The notes under the pieces: model-generated | Told to the model about the DNA's origin: nothing | Databases searched by the model: none | What the model saw: only the letters and a program-made list of their open reading frames with translations | NCBI GenBank assembly: GCA_947453415.1 | Contig: CANGGG010000018.1 | Location: forward strand, 1-43,434 | Length of the DNA: 43,434 nucleotides | Direction of reading: 5' to 3' | Source of the DNA: Bacteroidota bacterium | GTDB lineage: Bacteria; Bacteroidota; Bacteroidia; UKL13-3 | Made by a program: the position numbers and the translations under genes | Part shown: positions 6,619 through 15,298 of the stretch, piece after piece | How positions within the stretch are numbered: the first letter of the stretch is position 1 | Layout of the letters: the number at the start of each line of letters is the position of its first letter

Positions 6619-8514
6619 ATGAGTGATTCAATCAAACACGAGTGCGGAATAGCCCTTATTCGCCTGCTTAAACCAATGAGTTTTTACCAAGAAAAATATG
6701 GTTCAGCTCTTTATGGCTTAAAGCGTCTTTATCTTTTAATGGAAAAACAACAAAACCGTGGCCAAGATGGTGCGGGTGTTGGAACCATAAAAATTAACGT
6801 AAAACCTGGCGAAAATTACATCAACCGCCAAAGAGCAAATGGCAGCAACGCCATTGCTGAAATATTTGAAAAAGTAAATAAAAAAATTACCAAAGCTGGC
6901 ACCAAAGAACAGTTAAACGATACGGATTATTTACGTTCACATGTTCCTTTTATGGGCGAGTTATTATTAGGTCATTTGCGTTATGGAACTCATGGCGGAA
7001 ACAGCGTAGACCTATGCCATCCATTTATTCGTGAAAACAATTGGATGAGCCGAAACTTAATGCTTGCTGGTAACTTTAATTTAACCAATGTAGATGAACT
7101 TTTTGACGTGTTAGTTGGCCTTGGTCAGCACCCAAGCGAAAGAGCAGATACCGTTACCATGTTGGAAAAATTTGGACATTTTATTGATGAAGAAAACCAA
7201 AGACTTTTTACCCGTTATAAAATAGAAGGACACAGCAATCAACATATTTCAAATATGATAGCTGAAGAATTAAACGTAGAAAATATTTTAAAACGATCGC
7301 TTCGCGATGCAGATGGAGGTTATGTTATGGCTGGTTTAATTGGCCATGGCGATGCTTTTGTTGTGAGGGATCCAAACGGTATTCGTCCTTGTTTTTATTA
7401 TTGTGACGATGAAATAGCTGTAGTAACAAGTGAACGTCCTGCTATTCAAACTGGGTTCAATATTCCAGTGAGAGATATCAAAGAATTAGGACGTGGAAAT
7501 GCATTAATTATTAAACGTAACGGAACCATTAGCGAAGTAAATATAATTCCTCCAGGCGAAAACAAAAGTTGTTCATTTGAACGCATTTATTTTAGCCGTG
7601 GAAACGATAAAGACATTTACAAAGAACGCAAGCAATTGGGATATTTATTGGCTAATAAAATTATGCAAGCAGTAAATAATGATTTTGAAAACACAGTTTT
7701 TAGTTTTATTCCAAATACTGCTGCTGTTTCGTTTTACGGAATGATAGACGGAATCAATGATTTATTAAATATTCATAAAATAGAACAAATAAAAAAAATT
7801 GGTTCTGAAATAAACGAAGCACAACTTAAAACCATTTTAGCAGTTCACCCTCGCAGGGAAAGAGTAGCTGTAAAAGATGCAAAACTGCGTACTTTTATTA
7901 CCAACGATAATAACCGCGAAGACATGGTAGCTCACGTTTACGATGTTACTTATGGAATAGTAAAAAACCATGAAGACACGCTTGTAGTTATTGACGATTC
8001 AATTGTTCGTGGTACAACTTTAAAAACATCTATTCTTAGAATTTTAGATAGACTACATCCTAAAAAAATAATTATTGTTTCATCTGCTCCGCAAATTCGT
8101 TACCCTGATTGTTACGGAATAGATATGAGTAAGTTAAAAGATTTTGTTGCCTTTCAGGCAATGATTGCGCTGATTAAAGAACGTAAATTAGAAAACAAAA
8201 TTGACGAAGTTTACAAAAAATGTAAAGCGCAAGAACATTTACCAAAAGAAGAAATGAAAAACTATTTGAAAGATTTATATTCATTGTTTACCGATGAAGA
8301 AATTTCTGCTCAAATATCTATTATAGTTACACCACCCGAAATTACGGCAAGTGTTCAAGTAATTTATCAAAGCATAGAAAACTTACATATTGCATGTCCA
8401 AACCATCATGGCGATTGGTATTTTAGTGGAAACTACCCAACTCCGGGAGGAAATAAAGTAGTGAATAAAGCATTTATGAATTATTACGAAGGCAGCGATG
8501 CGAGGGCTTATTAA
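6619..8514 (+). CDS. purF: Amidophosphoribosyltransferase, long Bacteroidota form
   Basis: 631 residues. First step of purine synthesis: transfers glutamine-derived ammonia to PRPP to give phosphoribosylamine. The N-terminal class II amidotransferase domain has its nucleophile at Cys9 in HECGIA, so a short propeptide would be removed. NRGQDGAG (about 46-53) and the LRYGTHGG segment are further family motifs. The C-terminal phosphoribosyltransferase domain holds the PRPP loop VVIDDSIVRGTT (456-467). The protein is about 130-150 residues longer than classical PurF, through extra segments inside the amidotransferase domain (about 65-105, with KPGENYINRQRANGSN) and near the C-terminus. A long form like this is common in Bacteroidota. 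The start is fixed by the Cys position and the promoter just upstream. A strong bidirectional terminator follows. Confidence 0.88.
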   Translation: MSDSIKHECGIALIRLLKPMSFYQEKYGSALYGLKRLYLLMEKQQNRGQDGAGVGTIKINVKPGENYINRQRANGSNAIAEIFEKVNKKITKAGTKEQLNDTDYLRSHVPFMGELLLGHLRYGTHGGNSVDLCHPFIRENNWMSRNLMLAGNFNLTNVDELFDVLVGLGQHPSERADTVTMLEKFGHFIDEENQRLFTRYKIEGHSNQHISNMIAEELNVENILKRSLRDADGGYVMAGLIGHGDAFVVRDPNGIRPCFYYCDDEIAVVTSERPAIQTGFNIPVRDIKELGRGNALIIKRNGTISEVNIIPPGENKSCSFERIYFSRGNDKDIYKERKQLGYLLANKIMQAVNNDFENTVFSFIPNTAAVSFYGMIDGINDLLNIHKIEQIKKIGSEINEAQLKTILAVHPRRERVAVKDAKLRTFITNDNNREDMVAHVYDVTYGIVKNHEDTLVVIDDSIVRGTTLKTSILRILDRLHPKKIIIVSSAPQIRYPDCYGIDMSKLKDFVAFQAMIALIKERKLENKIDEVYKKCKAQEHLPKEEMKNYLKDLYSLFTDEEISAQISIIVTPPEITASVQVIYQSIENLHIACPNHHGDWYFSGNYPTPGGNKVVNKAFMNYYEGSDARAY

Positions 8515-8517
8515 TTC

Positions 8518-8572
8518 ATATATTTAAACATAAAAAAACTGCAATTGCAGTTTTTTTTATGTTTAAATATAT
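8518..8572. terminator. Bidirectional terminator between purF and the MazG-like gene
   Basis: Very long palindrome with arms of about 27 nt. The core ACTGCAATTGCAGT is flanked by A7 and T8, and outside these by TATTTAAACAT/ATGTTTAAATA, with a single-base bulge. The poly-A/poly-T flanks serve as U-tracts in both directions. It starts 4 nt after the purF stop. Confidence 0.85.
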
Positions 8573-8651
8573 TTGTCCAAGGTTGATGTCCCCACCAATC
8601 CTTCTGTAGTTAGCAATTAGCGTTTGTATTTGTATTTCGTGCTTTAAAATA

Positions 8652-8960
8652 TTATTCTCTAATATGGTTTACCACTCCATCATCATTGGGCTTTCCCCAT
8701 TTTCTGTTAAAGTTTATTTCCATTTTCTCGTCTATTGCTTTGCAAATATCTTCATAGCTCATGCCATCGGAGGCAGCGGCACCAAATAATAAAATAAAAC
8801 AATCGGCAAATTCCATTCTTTTGTTTACGCTATTGTTTTTCAAATCAGAAACTAGTTCTTCCATTTCCTCAGATAAGTGAGCCATTTTAGATAAAGCAGT
8901 TGCTTTTTTAAATGTTTCATTTTGCCAATTAGTAATGCTATCAAACTGTTCTTTTTTCAT
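8652..8960 (-). CDS. MazG-like NTP pyrophosphohydrolase (DUF550/dATP-dGTP diphosphohydrolase type)
   Basis: 102 residues, all helical. The metal-binding pattern of all-alpha NTP pyrophosphatases is present: E31-E32-x-E34-E35 (SEEMEEL) in one helix and E50-x-x-D53 (MEFADCFILLFGAA) in the next. The C-terminal end INFNRKWGKPNDDGVV is typical of the DUF550-like group. Such enzymes split nucleoside triphosphates to monophosphate and pyrophosphate, cleaning the nucleotide pool. It lies 9 nt downstream of gldH on the same strand, so is probably in the same transcript. The exact substrate cannot be read from sequence. Confidence 0.82.
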   Translation of the reverse strand: MKKEQFDSITNWQNETFKKATALSKMAHLSEEMEELVSDLKNNSVNKRMEFADCFILLFGAAASDGMSYEDICKAIDEKMEINFNRKWGKPNDDGVVNHIRE

Positions 8961-8969
8961 TTTCTTTTC

Positions 8970-9470
8970 TTACCAAGCTTTGGATTCTGGAGTCCAAAAT
9001 TCAACTCGAACACCAGCGCTTACAACGTTTTCCAAAATATCATCACGCATATTTTGCTCTAAACTATAAGTATAAATTCCTGTTTGTTTAAATTTTATAC
9101 GCGGTTTGTATTGTAATTGATATGCATGAATATCGCCTAAACCTTTTCCTTGCCATTTTCCTCTGTCATCGGCTAATATAAACTCCACTCTTTCTTTAGT
9201 AACAGTTTTATCGGGTAAAGTTTCATGAACCCACATAAATAAATTACTGTATTTGTAGTCACCATTAATACGCAAATTGATAATTACATTGCAATATTTA
9301 TTGGTATCTTTTATGTTTATATCAAAGTTAATTGGCGCTTTAAAATCCCATTTATATTCAGCAATTTCTTTGTTTTCGTCAAAAATTGGCGCATTGCCGC
9401 AGGCTCCAAAACAAAATGAAACCAACACAAATACTAAAATTGAAAGAATATGTTTACTCCTTTTTATCAT
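8970..9470 (-). CDS. gldH: Gliding motility lipoprotein GldH
   Basis: 166 residues from ATG at 9470. Lipoprotein signal with FCFGAC lipobox, Cys about position 24. The body matches GldH: FDINIKDTNKYCNVIINLRINGDYKYSNLFMWV, broken here as FDINIKDTNKY ... RINGDYKYSNLF, then LADDRGKWQGKGLGDIHAYQ and a final GVRVEFW. GldH is a periplasm-facing lipoprotein needed for gliding and stable type IX secretion in Bacteroidota, which fits the two secreted giants in this window. A frame extends upstream to 9584, but that part lies in the ricT gene and lacks a signal. The chosen start overlaps ricT's end by 17 nt, suggesting coupled translation. Confidence 0.85.
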   Translation of the reverse strand: MIKRSKHILSILVFVLVSFCFGACGNAPIFDENKEIAEYKWDFKAPINFDINIKDTNKYCNVIINLRINGDYKYSNLFMWVHETLPDKTVTKERVEFILADDRGKWQGKGLGDIHAYQLQYKPRIKFKQTGIYTYSLEQNMRDDILENVVSAGVRVEFWTPESKAW

Positions 9471-10872
9471 CTGGCTTTGGTAAATTAGGTTTATTTCTAT
9501 TATTCCTGTTTTTATTAAACTTAGGTTTATTATTTTGATTAGGGTTTGCAGTATTATTTTCCAAAGGCTTGTTTTCATTAGCATTCACATTAGCCTTTGG
9601 TTGCATTTGATTGGGATTTGCTGGTCTAGTGTTTGGATTATTATTTACTGGTTTTGTATTTGGATTATTATTTACTGGTCTTGGTGTTTGTGGTTGTCTG
9701 TTCTGATTTGGATTATTTCCTTGCACCGCATTTGTGTTTGGTTTATTATTTTTATTGCGGTTATTTTTATTGTTATTATTTCGTTTTTTATTATCATCCA
9801 AACGAGTCAAACTATCCATTCCCATATCGTTTTTAAAGTCAAGTTCTATTACTTTCTTTAATTCAACTTTGGGTTTAATTACCAATTCTGGTTTTATGCC
9901 ATCTCTGTTTTGACTAATGTATTCTTTGGCTTTTTCTACACTTAACTCTAACCAATCACCATTTGCTTCGCCCATTGGCGCAAAAAATAAGATGCGTTTT
10001 AAAATATCAATTTTCACTTGTTTATAGCGCAAGTCACCAGCAAATTCAATGATATTATTGTCTTTTTCAGGAAAATCTTTTAACGACTCTTGGTACACAT
10101 CTAACTCAAAGTTCAAGCAGCATTTTAATTTACCACATTGCCCCGAAAGTTTTAACTGATTAATGGATAAATTTTGATAACGGGCAGCATTGATATGAAC
10201 CATTTTAAAATCGGTAAGCCAAGTACTGCAGCAAAGTTCTCGTCCGCAACTACCAATGGCACCAAGCCTTCCCGCTTCTTGGCGGTAGCCAATTTGTTTC
10301 ATTTCTACACGAACTTTAAACTCATCGGCTAGTTTTTTTATCAATTCTCTAAAATCAACCCTGTCTTCGGCTGTGTAATAAAAAATAGCTTTTCGTTTAT
10401 CGCCTTGGTATTCTACATCGCTTAATTTCATGTTTAAACCTAACTCCAAAGCATGGGTTCTGGCCTTAAACATGGTAGGAATTTCTAATTCTTTATTTTC
10501 CTTGTGCTTTGCAATGTCAGTGTCGTTTGCCCTGCGAATAATTTTACGAATATGCGTACTTTCAGGAGTTAAGCCTACCTTCTTTAATTGTAGTTTTACT
10601 AATTCTCCTTTTAAATTTACTTTACCAAAATCATAACCATTTTCTAATTCTACAATTACAAAATCGCCATTAGTTATATCCAAATTATTATTCCTAAAGT
10701 ACTCTTTTCTTGTACCTTTAAAACTTACTTCTACTACATCAAAAGGTTTGGTGTGAGGTGGCATTACCAAATCACTTAACCAATCGTATGTATTTAATTT
10801 ATTGCAACCACCTGTGCTACAACCTCCGCTAGAGCAGCCACCTGTGCTACATCCTCCGCTTGAACATCCCAT
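9454..10872 (-). CDS. ricT: PSP1-domain protein RicT (YaaT-like), with Cys-repeat N-terminus and Asn-rich tail
   Basis: 472 residues, against about 275 in Bacillus RicT. The PSP1 core spans about 60-260 and keeps the paired cysteines C209, C214-C215 (GSCGRELCC) and C246, C251-C252 (GQCGKLKCC), which in RicT help bind iron-sulfur clusters in the RicAFT complex linked to RNA maturation. The first 23 residues are a repeat of GCSSG/GCSTG with cysteines at 3, 8, 13, 18 and 23. Residues about 361-472 are a disordered tail of Asn, Pro, Gln and Lys with a duplicated NNNPNT(K/R)P. Located between holB and gldH; ricT next to holB is a widespread arrangement. Family confident, metal role of the extra Cys repeat inferred. 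Confidence 0.88.
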   Translation of the reverse strand: MGCSSGGCSTGGCSSGGCSTGGCNKLNTYDWLSDLVMPPHTKPFDVVEVSFKGTRKEYFRNNNLDITNGDFVIVELENGYDFGKVNLKGELVKLQLKKVGLTPESTHIRKIIRRANDTDIAKHKENKELEIPTMFKARTHALELGLNMKLSDVEYQGDKRKAIFYYTAEDRVDFRELIKKLADEFKVRVEMKQIGYRQEAGRLGAIGSCGRELCCSTWLTDFKMVHINAARYQNLSINQLKLSGQCGKLKCCLNFELDVYQESLKDFPEKDNNIIEFAGDLRYKQVKIDILKRILFFAPMGEANGDWLELSVEKAKEYISQNRDGIKPELVIKPKVELKKVIELDFKNDMGMDSLTRLDDNKKRNNNNKNNRNKNNKPNTNAVQGNNPNQNRQPQTPRPVNNNPNTKPVNNNPNTRPANPNQMQPKANVNANENKPLENNTANPNQNNKPKFNKNRNNRNKPNLPKPDDKKE

Positions 10873-10934
10873 TTATTATTTATATATTTTAAATAATTGA
10901 ACTTTAAAAAATTTAGTTTTAGGGCATAATTTAA

Positions 10935-10965
10935 CAATAATAAAAACCCTGAATTATATTACAAA
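10935..10965 (-). promoter_or_regulatory. Promoter of the ricT-gldH-mazG cluster
   Basis: Minus strand: TTTG (10965-10962), a 19-nt spacer and TATTATTG (10942-10935), one base off the TAnnTTTG consensus. It is located between holB and ricT, about 60 nt before the ricT start. Confidence 0.5.
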
Positions 10966-10982
10966 TATTGCTATTAAATAAC

Positions 10983-12125
10983 TTATTTTTTAATTGTTGC
11001 TATTTGTAATTGTTTGCCAATATACATAGAAAGATTTAAATACATAATTTTTACACTTGCATTTCTCTCCACATGAAAAATTGCTTCGTCAATTGCGGTG
11101 GTTATCAATGCTAAATTATTTGGTGTAAAAACTACGCTGAATTGATTTAAAAAAGCTAATTCTTCTGGTGAATTTTTCCTTAATGAAGGATGACCAAATT
11201 TGTAAATAAATGCAGACCGAATCATTTGACTGCTGTATGTTAAAAAACTTTTTACTTGCTCACGACCAACCGTTGAAAGCTTTTCAATTAAAGCAGTTAA
11301 CTCATCTGTTTGTCCTGCTTGCGAAGCTTTGTTATAAGTAAATGATTTACGCATCCATTCAATAAATAAGTTCAAATAATCGCCATGTTCAATGTTTATT
11401 AAACTCAATGCTAAATTATAATTTCCACTTACCAACCTTGCAATTGCCTGCGCCTTATTACTTTCTATTTGATGGTTTTGAATTAAATCATTGAATATAT
11501 CTTCATCTAAAACCTGTGGAACTTTTATTAATTGTGCCCTCGATAAAATGGTAGCAATTACTTTTTCACTGTCATTGGCCACTAAAATAATCAAGGTATT
11601 TTCAGGTGGTTCTTCCAAAAGTTTTAAAATAATATTGCCTTCAGTTTTCATGTATTCGGGCATCCAAATAATTAAGGTTTTAAACTTTGCTTCGTATGCT
11701 TTTAGACTTAGTTTTCTGATGATATCTCTGCACTCTTCGGCAGTTATATTTCCTTGTTTGTTTCCAGCATTATCTAACTGACAAATCCAATCAAAATCGT
11801 TCATGTAAGGATTTTCGAGTAGTGCTTCTCTAAATTCCGACAATACATCAATGCTTAATTTGGTTGGTGATATAGTAGGAAATGTAAAATGTAAATCGGG
11901 GTGAATGTATTTTTGATATTTTACACAGCTAGAACAAGTTCCACAACTATCGGTTTCTTGTTGATTTAAACAATTTACATATTGTGCATACGCAATGGCC
12001 AAAGCTAAATTTCCACTTCCTTCTGCTCCTAAAAACAGCTGAGCGTGGCTTATTCGCCCATCTCTTGTGGTTTGTATTAGTTTGTTAATTAAGGTTTTTT
12101 GTCCTACAATATTTTTAAATTGCAT
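10983..12125 (-). CDS. holB: DNA polymerase III delta' subunit
   Basis: 380 residues, normal for the family. Clamp-loader subunit: an AAA+-like fold with FKNIVGQ start, ISHAQLFLGAEGSGN (the P-loop lysine is replaced by Asn, as expected for the non-hydrolysing delta' subunit) and the zinc module with C52, C61, C64 and C67 (SCGTCSSC). Later motifs EAKFKTLIIWMPE, LLKLLEEPPENT and LSRAQ are typical. It works with delta, tau/gamma and the beta clamp at the replication fork. Divergent from the threonine aldolase gene across a 168-nt spacer and upstream of ricT. Confidence 0.9.
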   Translation of the reverse strand: MQFKNIVGQKTLINKLIQTTRDGRISHAQLFLGAEGSGNLALAIAYAQYVNCLNQQETDSCGTCSSCVKYQKYIHPDLHFTFPTISPTKLSIDVLSEFREALLENPYMNDFDWICQLDNAGNKQGNITAEECRDIIRKLSLKAYEAKFKTLIIWMPEYMKTEGNIILKLLEEPPENTLIILVANDSEKVIATILSRAQLIKVPQVLDEDIFNDLIQNHQIESNKAQAIARLVSGNYNLALSLINIEHGDYLNLFIEWMRKSFTYNKASQAGQTDELTALIEKLSTVGREQVKSFLTYSSQMIRSAFIYKFGHPSLRKNSPEELAFLNQFSVVFTPNNLALITTAIDEAIFHVERNASVKIMYLNLSMYIGKQLQIATIKK

Positions 12126-12293
12126 AGTGGCAAATAACTAAAAAAAAACGAGCAAAGCAAAGCACTTTTTTGGAAGAAAATAATTTTTGAAAACAGGTTT
12201 TCACACTCAAAATTTATGCGAATAATTAGGAATATAATTTTACCAAATTCATAAAAAATAATTTAATTGCTATGCAATAAATAAGTAATTATT

Positions 12294-13334
12294 ATGATAG
12301 ACTTAAGAAGCGATACCGTTACCAAACCAAGTGCGGCCATGATGGATGCCATGATGGAAGCCAAAGTTGGGGATGATGTTTTTGGGGAAGATCCTACAGT
12401 AAACGAATTGCAAAACTTTGCAGCCAATATGTTTGGTATGGAAGCAGCGTTGTTTTGTGCCAGCGGAACCATGACCAATCAAATTGCCATTAAATTACAT
12501 ACGCAACCCAGCGATGAAGTAATTTGTGATAAACTTTCGCATGTATATTTATACGAAGGAGGCGGAATTGGCTATAATTCGGGATGTTCTACTCGCTTAT
12601 TAGAAGGAAATTATGGACGATTTACGGCTGAACAAGTCCAAGAAAATATAAACGATAAAAACAATATTCATTTTCCAATTAGCAAATTAGTTTGCATTGA
12701 AAACACCGTAAATAAAGGGGGTGGCGTATGTTGGGACATTGATGAAATGATAAAAATTAAAGGTGTTTGTGAAAACAACGAGATGGCTTTGCACTTAGAT
12801 GGAGCAAGACTTTTTAATGCATTGGTTGCCAAAAACCAATCTGCTTTAAAATACGGACAATTATTTGATACCATTTCTATTTGTTTGAGCAAAGGATTAG
12901 GCGCTCCAGTAGGTTCATTGCTGCTTGGCAGTAAAAAAAATATAACCAAAGCCATCAGAATTAGAAAAATAATGGGGGGTGGAATGCGTCAAGCAGGCTT
13001 TATAGCCGCTGCAGGTTTGTATGCTTTGCAAAATAATATTGATAGGTTAACCATAGACCATGAACGAGCAAATATTTTGGCAAATGTTTTACAAACGTGC
13101 AACTTTGTGGAAAGTATTTACCCAGTTGAAACCAATATTGTAATATTTAAAATAAACCCAAATGAATTAAGCACCAATCATTTTATTGAATTTTTAAAAA
13201 ATAATGAAATAAATGCGGTAAGTATGGGTAATAATTTGATTAGGTTTGTTTTACATTTGAATATAACAGCAACTGAATTTGAATTTTTAATAAATAAAAT
13301 AAAACAAATAAACATTAGCAACCCAATTCTTTGA
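12294..13334 (+). CDS. ltaE: Low-specificity L-threonine aldolase
   Basis: 346 residues, the usual size. A fold-type I PLP enzyme that splits threonine (and allo-threonine) to glycine and acetaldehyde. Visible hallmarks: start [48 protein letters not shown] (Asp binding the cofactor ring) and the PLP lysine K200 in [12 protein letters not shown], followed by MGGGMRQAG. Followed after 36 nt by a small WG-repeat gene. Beta-eliminating lyases are related, but the N-terminal motif and spacing fit threonine aldolase best. Confidence 0.9.
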   Translation: MIDLRSDTVTKPSAAMMDAMMEAKVGDDVFGEDPTVNELQNFAANMFGMEAALFCASGTMTNQIAIKLHTQPSDEVICDKLSHVYLYEGGGIGYNSGCSTRLLEGNYGRFTAEQVQENINDKNNIHFPISKLVCIENTVNKGGGVCWDIDEMIKIKGVCENNEMALHLDGARLFNALVAKNQSALKYGQLFDTISICLSKGLGAPVGSLLLGSKKNITKAIRIRKIMGGGMRQAGFIAAAGLYALQNNIDRLTIDHERANILANVLQTCNFVESIYPVETNIVIFKINPNELSTNHFIEFLKNNEINAVSMGNNLIRFVLHLNITATEFEFLINKIKQINISNPIL

Positions 13335-13370
13335 TTTTAAAAAACTATTTAGCATATTCGCCCTCCTTAT

Positions 13371-13784
13371 ATGAAAAAAATAATCCTATTAATTACCATA
13401 TTCTCCTTAGCATTTATTTACAGTGAAGCTCAAACTAGGAAAAAAGCCGTTGCTAAAGGTTATGATGCCATATATCCATTTATTAAGGGTAAGGCTAAAG
13501 TTTTAAAAAACGGAAAACTTGGTTTCATTAACATGGAAGGCGAAGAGTTTATACCCTGCAAATATGAAGAAATATTTCCTTTTGAGGGCGGCAGAGCAAA
13601 AGTACTTAGAGAAGCAAAATACGGATTTATCAACGAACAAGGAGAAGAAATAATTGAATGTAAATTTAGTTTTATTGGTCCTTTTAAAAACGGAAGAGCT
13701 GTAGTAAGATTGAATGGTAAACTTGAAATTATAGATACTGAAGGTACTGTAATTACCGAGGGCAATCATGGTGCTACGCAGTAA
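13371..13784 (+). CDS. Small secreted WG-repeat protein
   Basis: 137 residues with a Sec signal (IYSEAQ cleavage region near residue 21). The mature part has about three WG/KWG-type beta repeats of ~23 residues: YPFIKGKAKVLKNGKLGFIN, then FPFEGGRAKVLREAKYGFIN, then GPFKNGRAVVRLNGKLEIID, linked by EGEEFIPCKYEEI-like turns. WG repeats build small beta-folds in secreted or surface proteins; their ligands are mostly unknown. No anchor or enzymatic residues are seen. A weak TTTG at 13331-13334 with 19-nt spacing to CATATTCG may be its promoter. Confidence 0.8.
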   Translation: MKKIILLITIFSLAFIYSEAQTRKKAVAKGYDAIYPFIKGKAKVLKNGKLGFINMEGEEFIPCKYEEIFPFEGGRAKVLREAKYGFINEQGEEIIECKFSFIGPFKNGRAVVRLNGKLEIIDTEGTVITEGNHGATQ

Positions 13785-13828
13785 ATTTTATAATCCTAGT
13801 CACAAAACAGAAATATTCGATTAGTTTT

Positions 13829-13859
13829 TTTGCATCAATCAAAACAATTACTAATTTCG
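13829..13859 (+). promoter_or_regulatory. Promoter of the citrate synthase gene
   Basis: TTTG (13829-13832), a spacer of exactly 19 nt, then TAATTTCG (13852-13859), one base off TAnnTTTG. Leader of about 50 nt to the ATG at 13912. Confidence 0.55.
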
Positions 13860-13911
13860 AACAGTTAATAAAAAAAGATAACTGCAAAGCAGTTTATACT
13901 ACAATATAAAA

Positions 13912-15228
13912 ATGAGTAATTTAAAGACAAAATTTGCTGAAAAAGCATTACCCTTAGCAGTAGAAATTAGAAACTTTGTAAAAGAAAACGGTGACGTTAT
14001 ATTAGGTAATTGTACCGTTGAAGATGTTTATCATGGACAAAAAGGTATTATTGGATTATTAACTGAAACTTCTTTATTAGACTCAAATGAAGGAATTCGT
14101 TTTAGGGGTTATACCATACCAGAATTAAGGGAATTATTACCAAAAGTTCCAGGCGGAACAGAGCCACTTCCTGAAGGATTGTTTTATTTAATGCTTATTG
14201 GTGAGTTACCAACTTACGAAGATGTATTAGATATACAAGCAAATTGGGCTGCAAGAGCAAATGTTCCCGCACACGTATTTGCTGCATTAGATGCAATGCC
14301 AATTACAACGCATCCTATGACTCAGTTTGCTATTGCAATTAATGCATTACAAACAGATTCAGTTTTTGCAAAAGCATATAAAGAAGGAATCAATAAAAAA
14401 GATTATTGGGATTATACCTATGAAGACGTTTGTACTTTATTAGCTCGTATTCCAATAGTAGCAGCATATATTTATAGAAGAACATACAAAAACAATGACC
14501 ATATAGCATCAGATCCAAAATTAGATTGGGCCGCAAATTTTGCTCATATGTTAGGATATGATCAAAATGAATTTTATAAATTAATGCGTTTGTATTTGGT
14601 TATTCATGCTGACCATGAAGGTGGAAATGTTTCTGCACATACTACTCATCTGGTGGGTTCAACATTAGCAGATCCTTATTTAAGCTTTGCAGCTTCTATG
14701 AACGGACTTGCGGGTCCTTTACACGGATTAGCAAACCAAGAAGTAGTTCGTTGGATCAAAGACATGCAACAAGAAATTGGAGAAGATCCAAATGAAGAAC
14801 AAATTGCATCTTATATTCAACAAACATTAACAAACGGAAAAGTTGTTCCAGGATATGGACATGCAGTATTGCGTAAAACTGATCCAAGATTTACAGCACA
14901 ACAAGAATTTGCAAAAACTTATATGCCAGATGACAAATTGGTAAATATAGTTTGGAAAATATATAAAGTGGCTCCGCCAATTTTAGAAAATACAGGTAAA
15001 ATTAAAAATCCTTGGCCAAATGTAGATGCACATTCTGGCGCATTATTATTACATTATGGTTTTGCAGAATACGAATTTTACACTGTTTTATTTGGCGTAA
15101 GTAGGGCATTAGGAGTAATGGCTTCATTACTTTGGGATAGGGCATTAGGATTACCTTTAGAAAGACCAAAATCGGTAACTTATGAATGGTTAAAAGCTAC
15201 AGTAGCTTCTAAAAAAGCAAATGTTTAA
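13912..15228 (+). CDS. gltA: Citrate synthase, mitochondrial-like type
   Basis: 438 residues. Condenses oxaloacetate and acetyl-CoA at the entry of the TCA cycle. The protein resembles eukaryotic mitochondrial citrate synthase much more than the usual bacterial hexameric type: DHEGGNVSAHTTHLVGS, then DPYLSFAASMNGLAGPLHGLA, VVPGYGHAVLRKTDPR, KNPWPNVDAHSG and YTVLFGVSRALG. The catalytic triad is complete at H271, H317 and D372, each three residues before the numbering of the pig enzyme (274, 320, 375). Similar dimeric enzymes are known from some Bacteroidota. Single gene unit with its own promoter and a strong terminator. Function certain; subtype from recalled sequence. Confidence 0.93.
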   Translation: MSNLKTKFAEKALPLAVEIRNFVKENGDVILGNCTVEDVYHGQKGIIGLLTETSLLDSNEGIRFRGYTIPELRELLPKVPGGTEPLPEGLFYLMLIGELPTYEDVLDIQANWAARANVPAHVFAALDAMPITTHPMTQFAIAINALQTDSVFAKAYKEGINKKDYWDYTYEDVCTLLARIPIVAAYIYRRTYKNNDHIASDPKLDWAANFAHMLGYDQNEFYKLMRLYLVIHADHEGGNVSAHTTHLVGSTLADPYLSFAASMNGLAGPLHGLANQEVVRWIKDMQQEIGEDPNEEQIASYIQQTLTNGKVVPGYGHAVLRKTDPRFTAQQEFAKTYMPDDKLVNIVWKIYKVAPPILENTGKIKNPWPNVDAHSGALLLHYGFAEYEFYTVLFGVSRALGVMASLLWDRALGLPLERPKSVTYEWLKATVASKKANV

Positions 15229-15241
15229 AATATATAAAATC

Positions 15242-15278
15242 AAAAAAGCCTCATTCTAAATTAGAATGAGGCTTTTTT
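15242..15278. terminator. Bidirectional terminator between gltA and the convergent membrane-protein gene
   Basis: A6, then GCCTCATTCTAA pairing perfectly with TTAGAATGAGGC, then T6. It works for gltA (plus) and for the gene ending at 15299 (minus). Confidence 0.92.
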
Positions 15279-15298
15279 AGTTTAAAAAATGAAGAAAA

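Noticed and set aside
9535-9861. 108-residue plus-strand open frame rich in Ile, Trp and Tyr
   Set aside because: It is the complement of the low-complexity Asn-rich tail of ricT.
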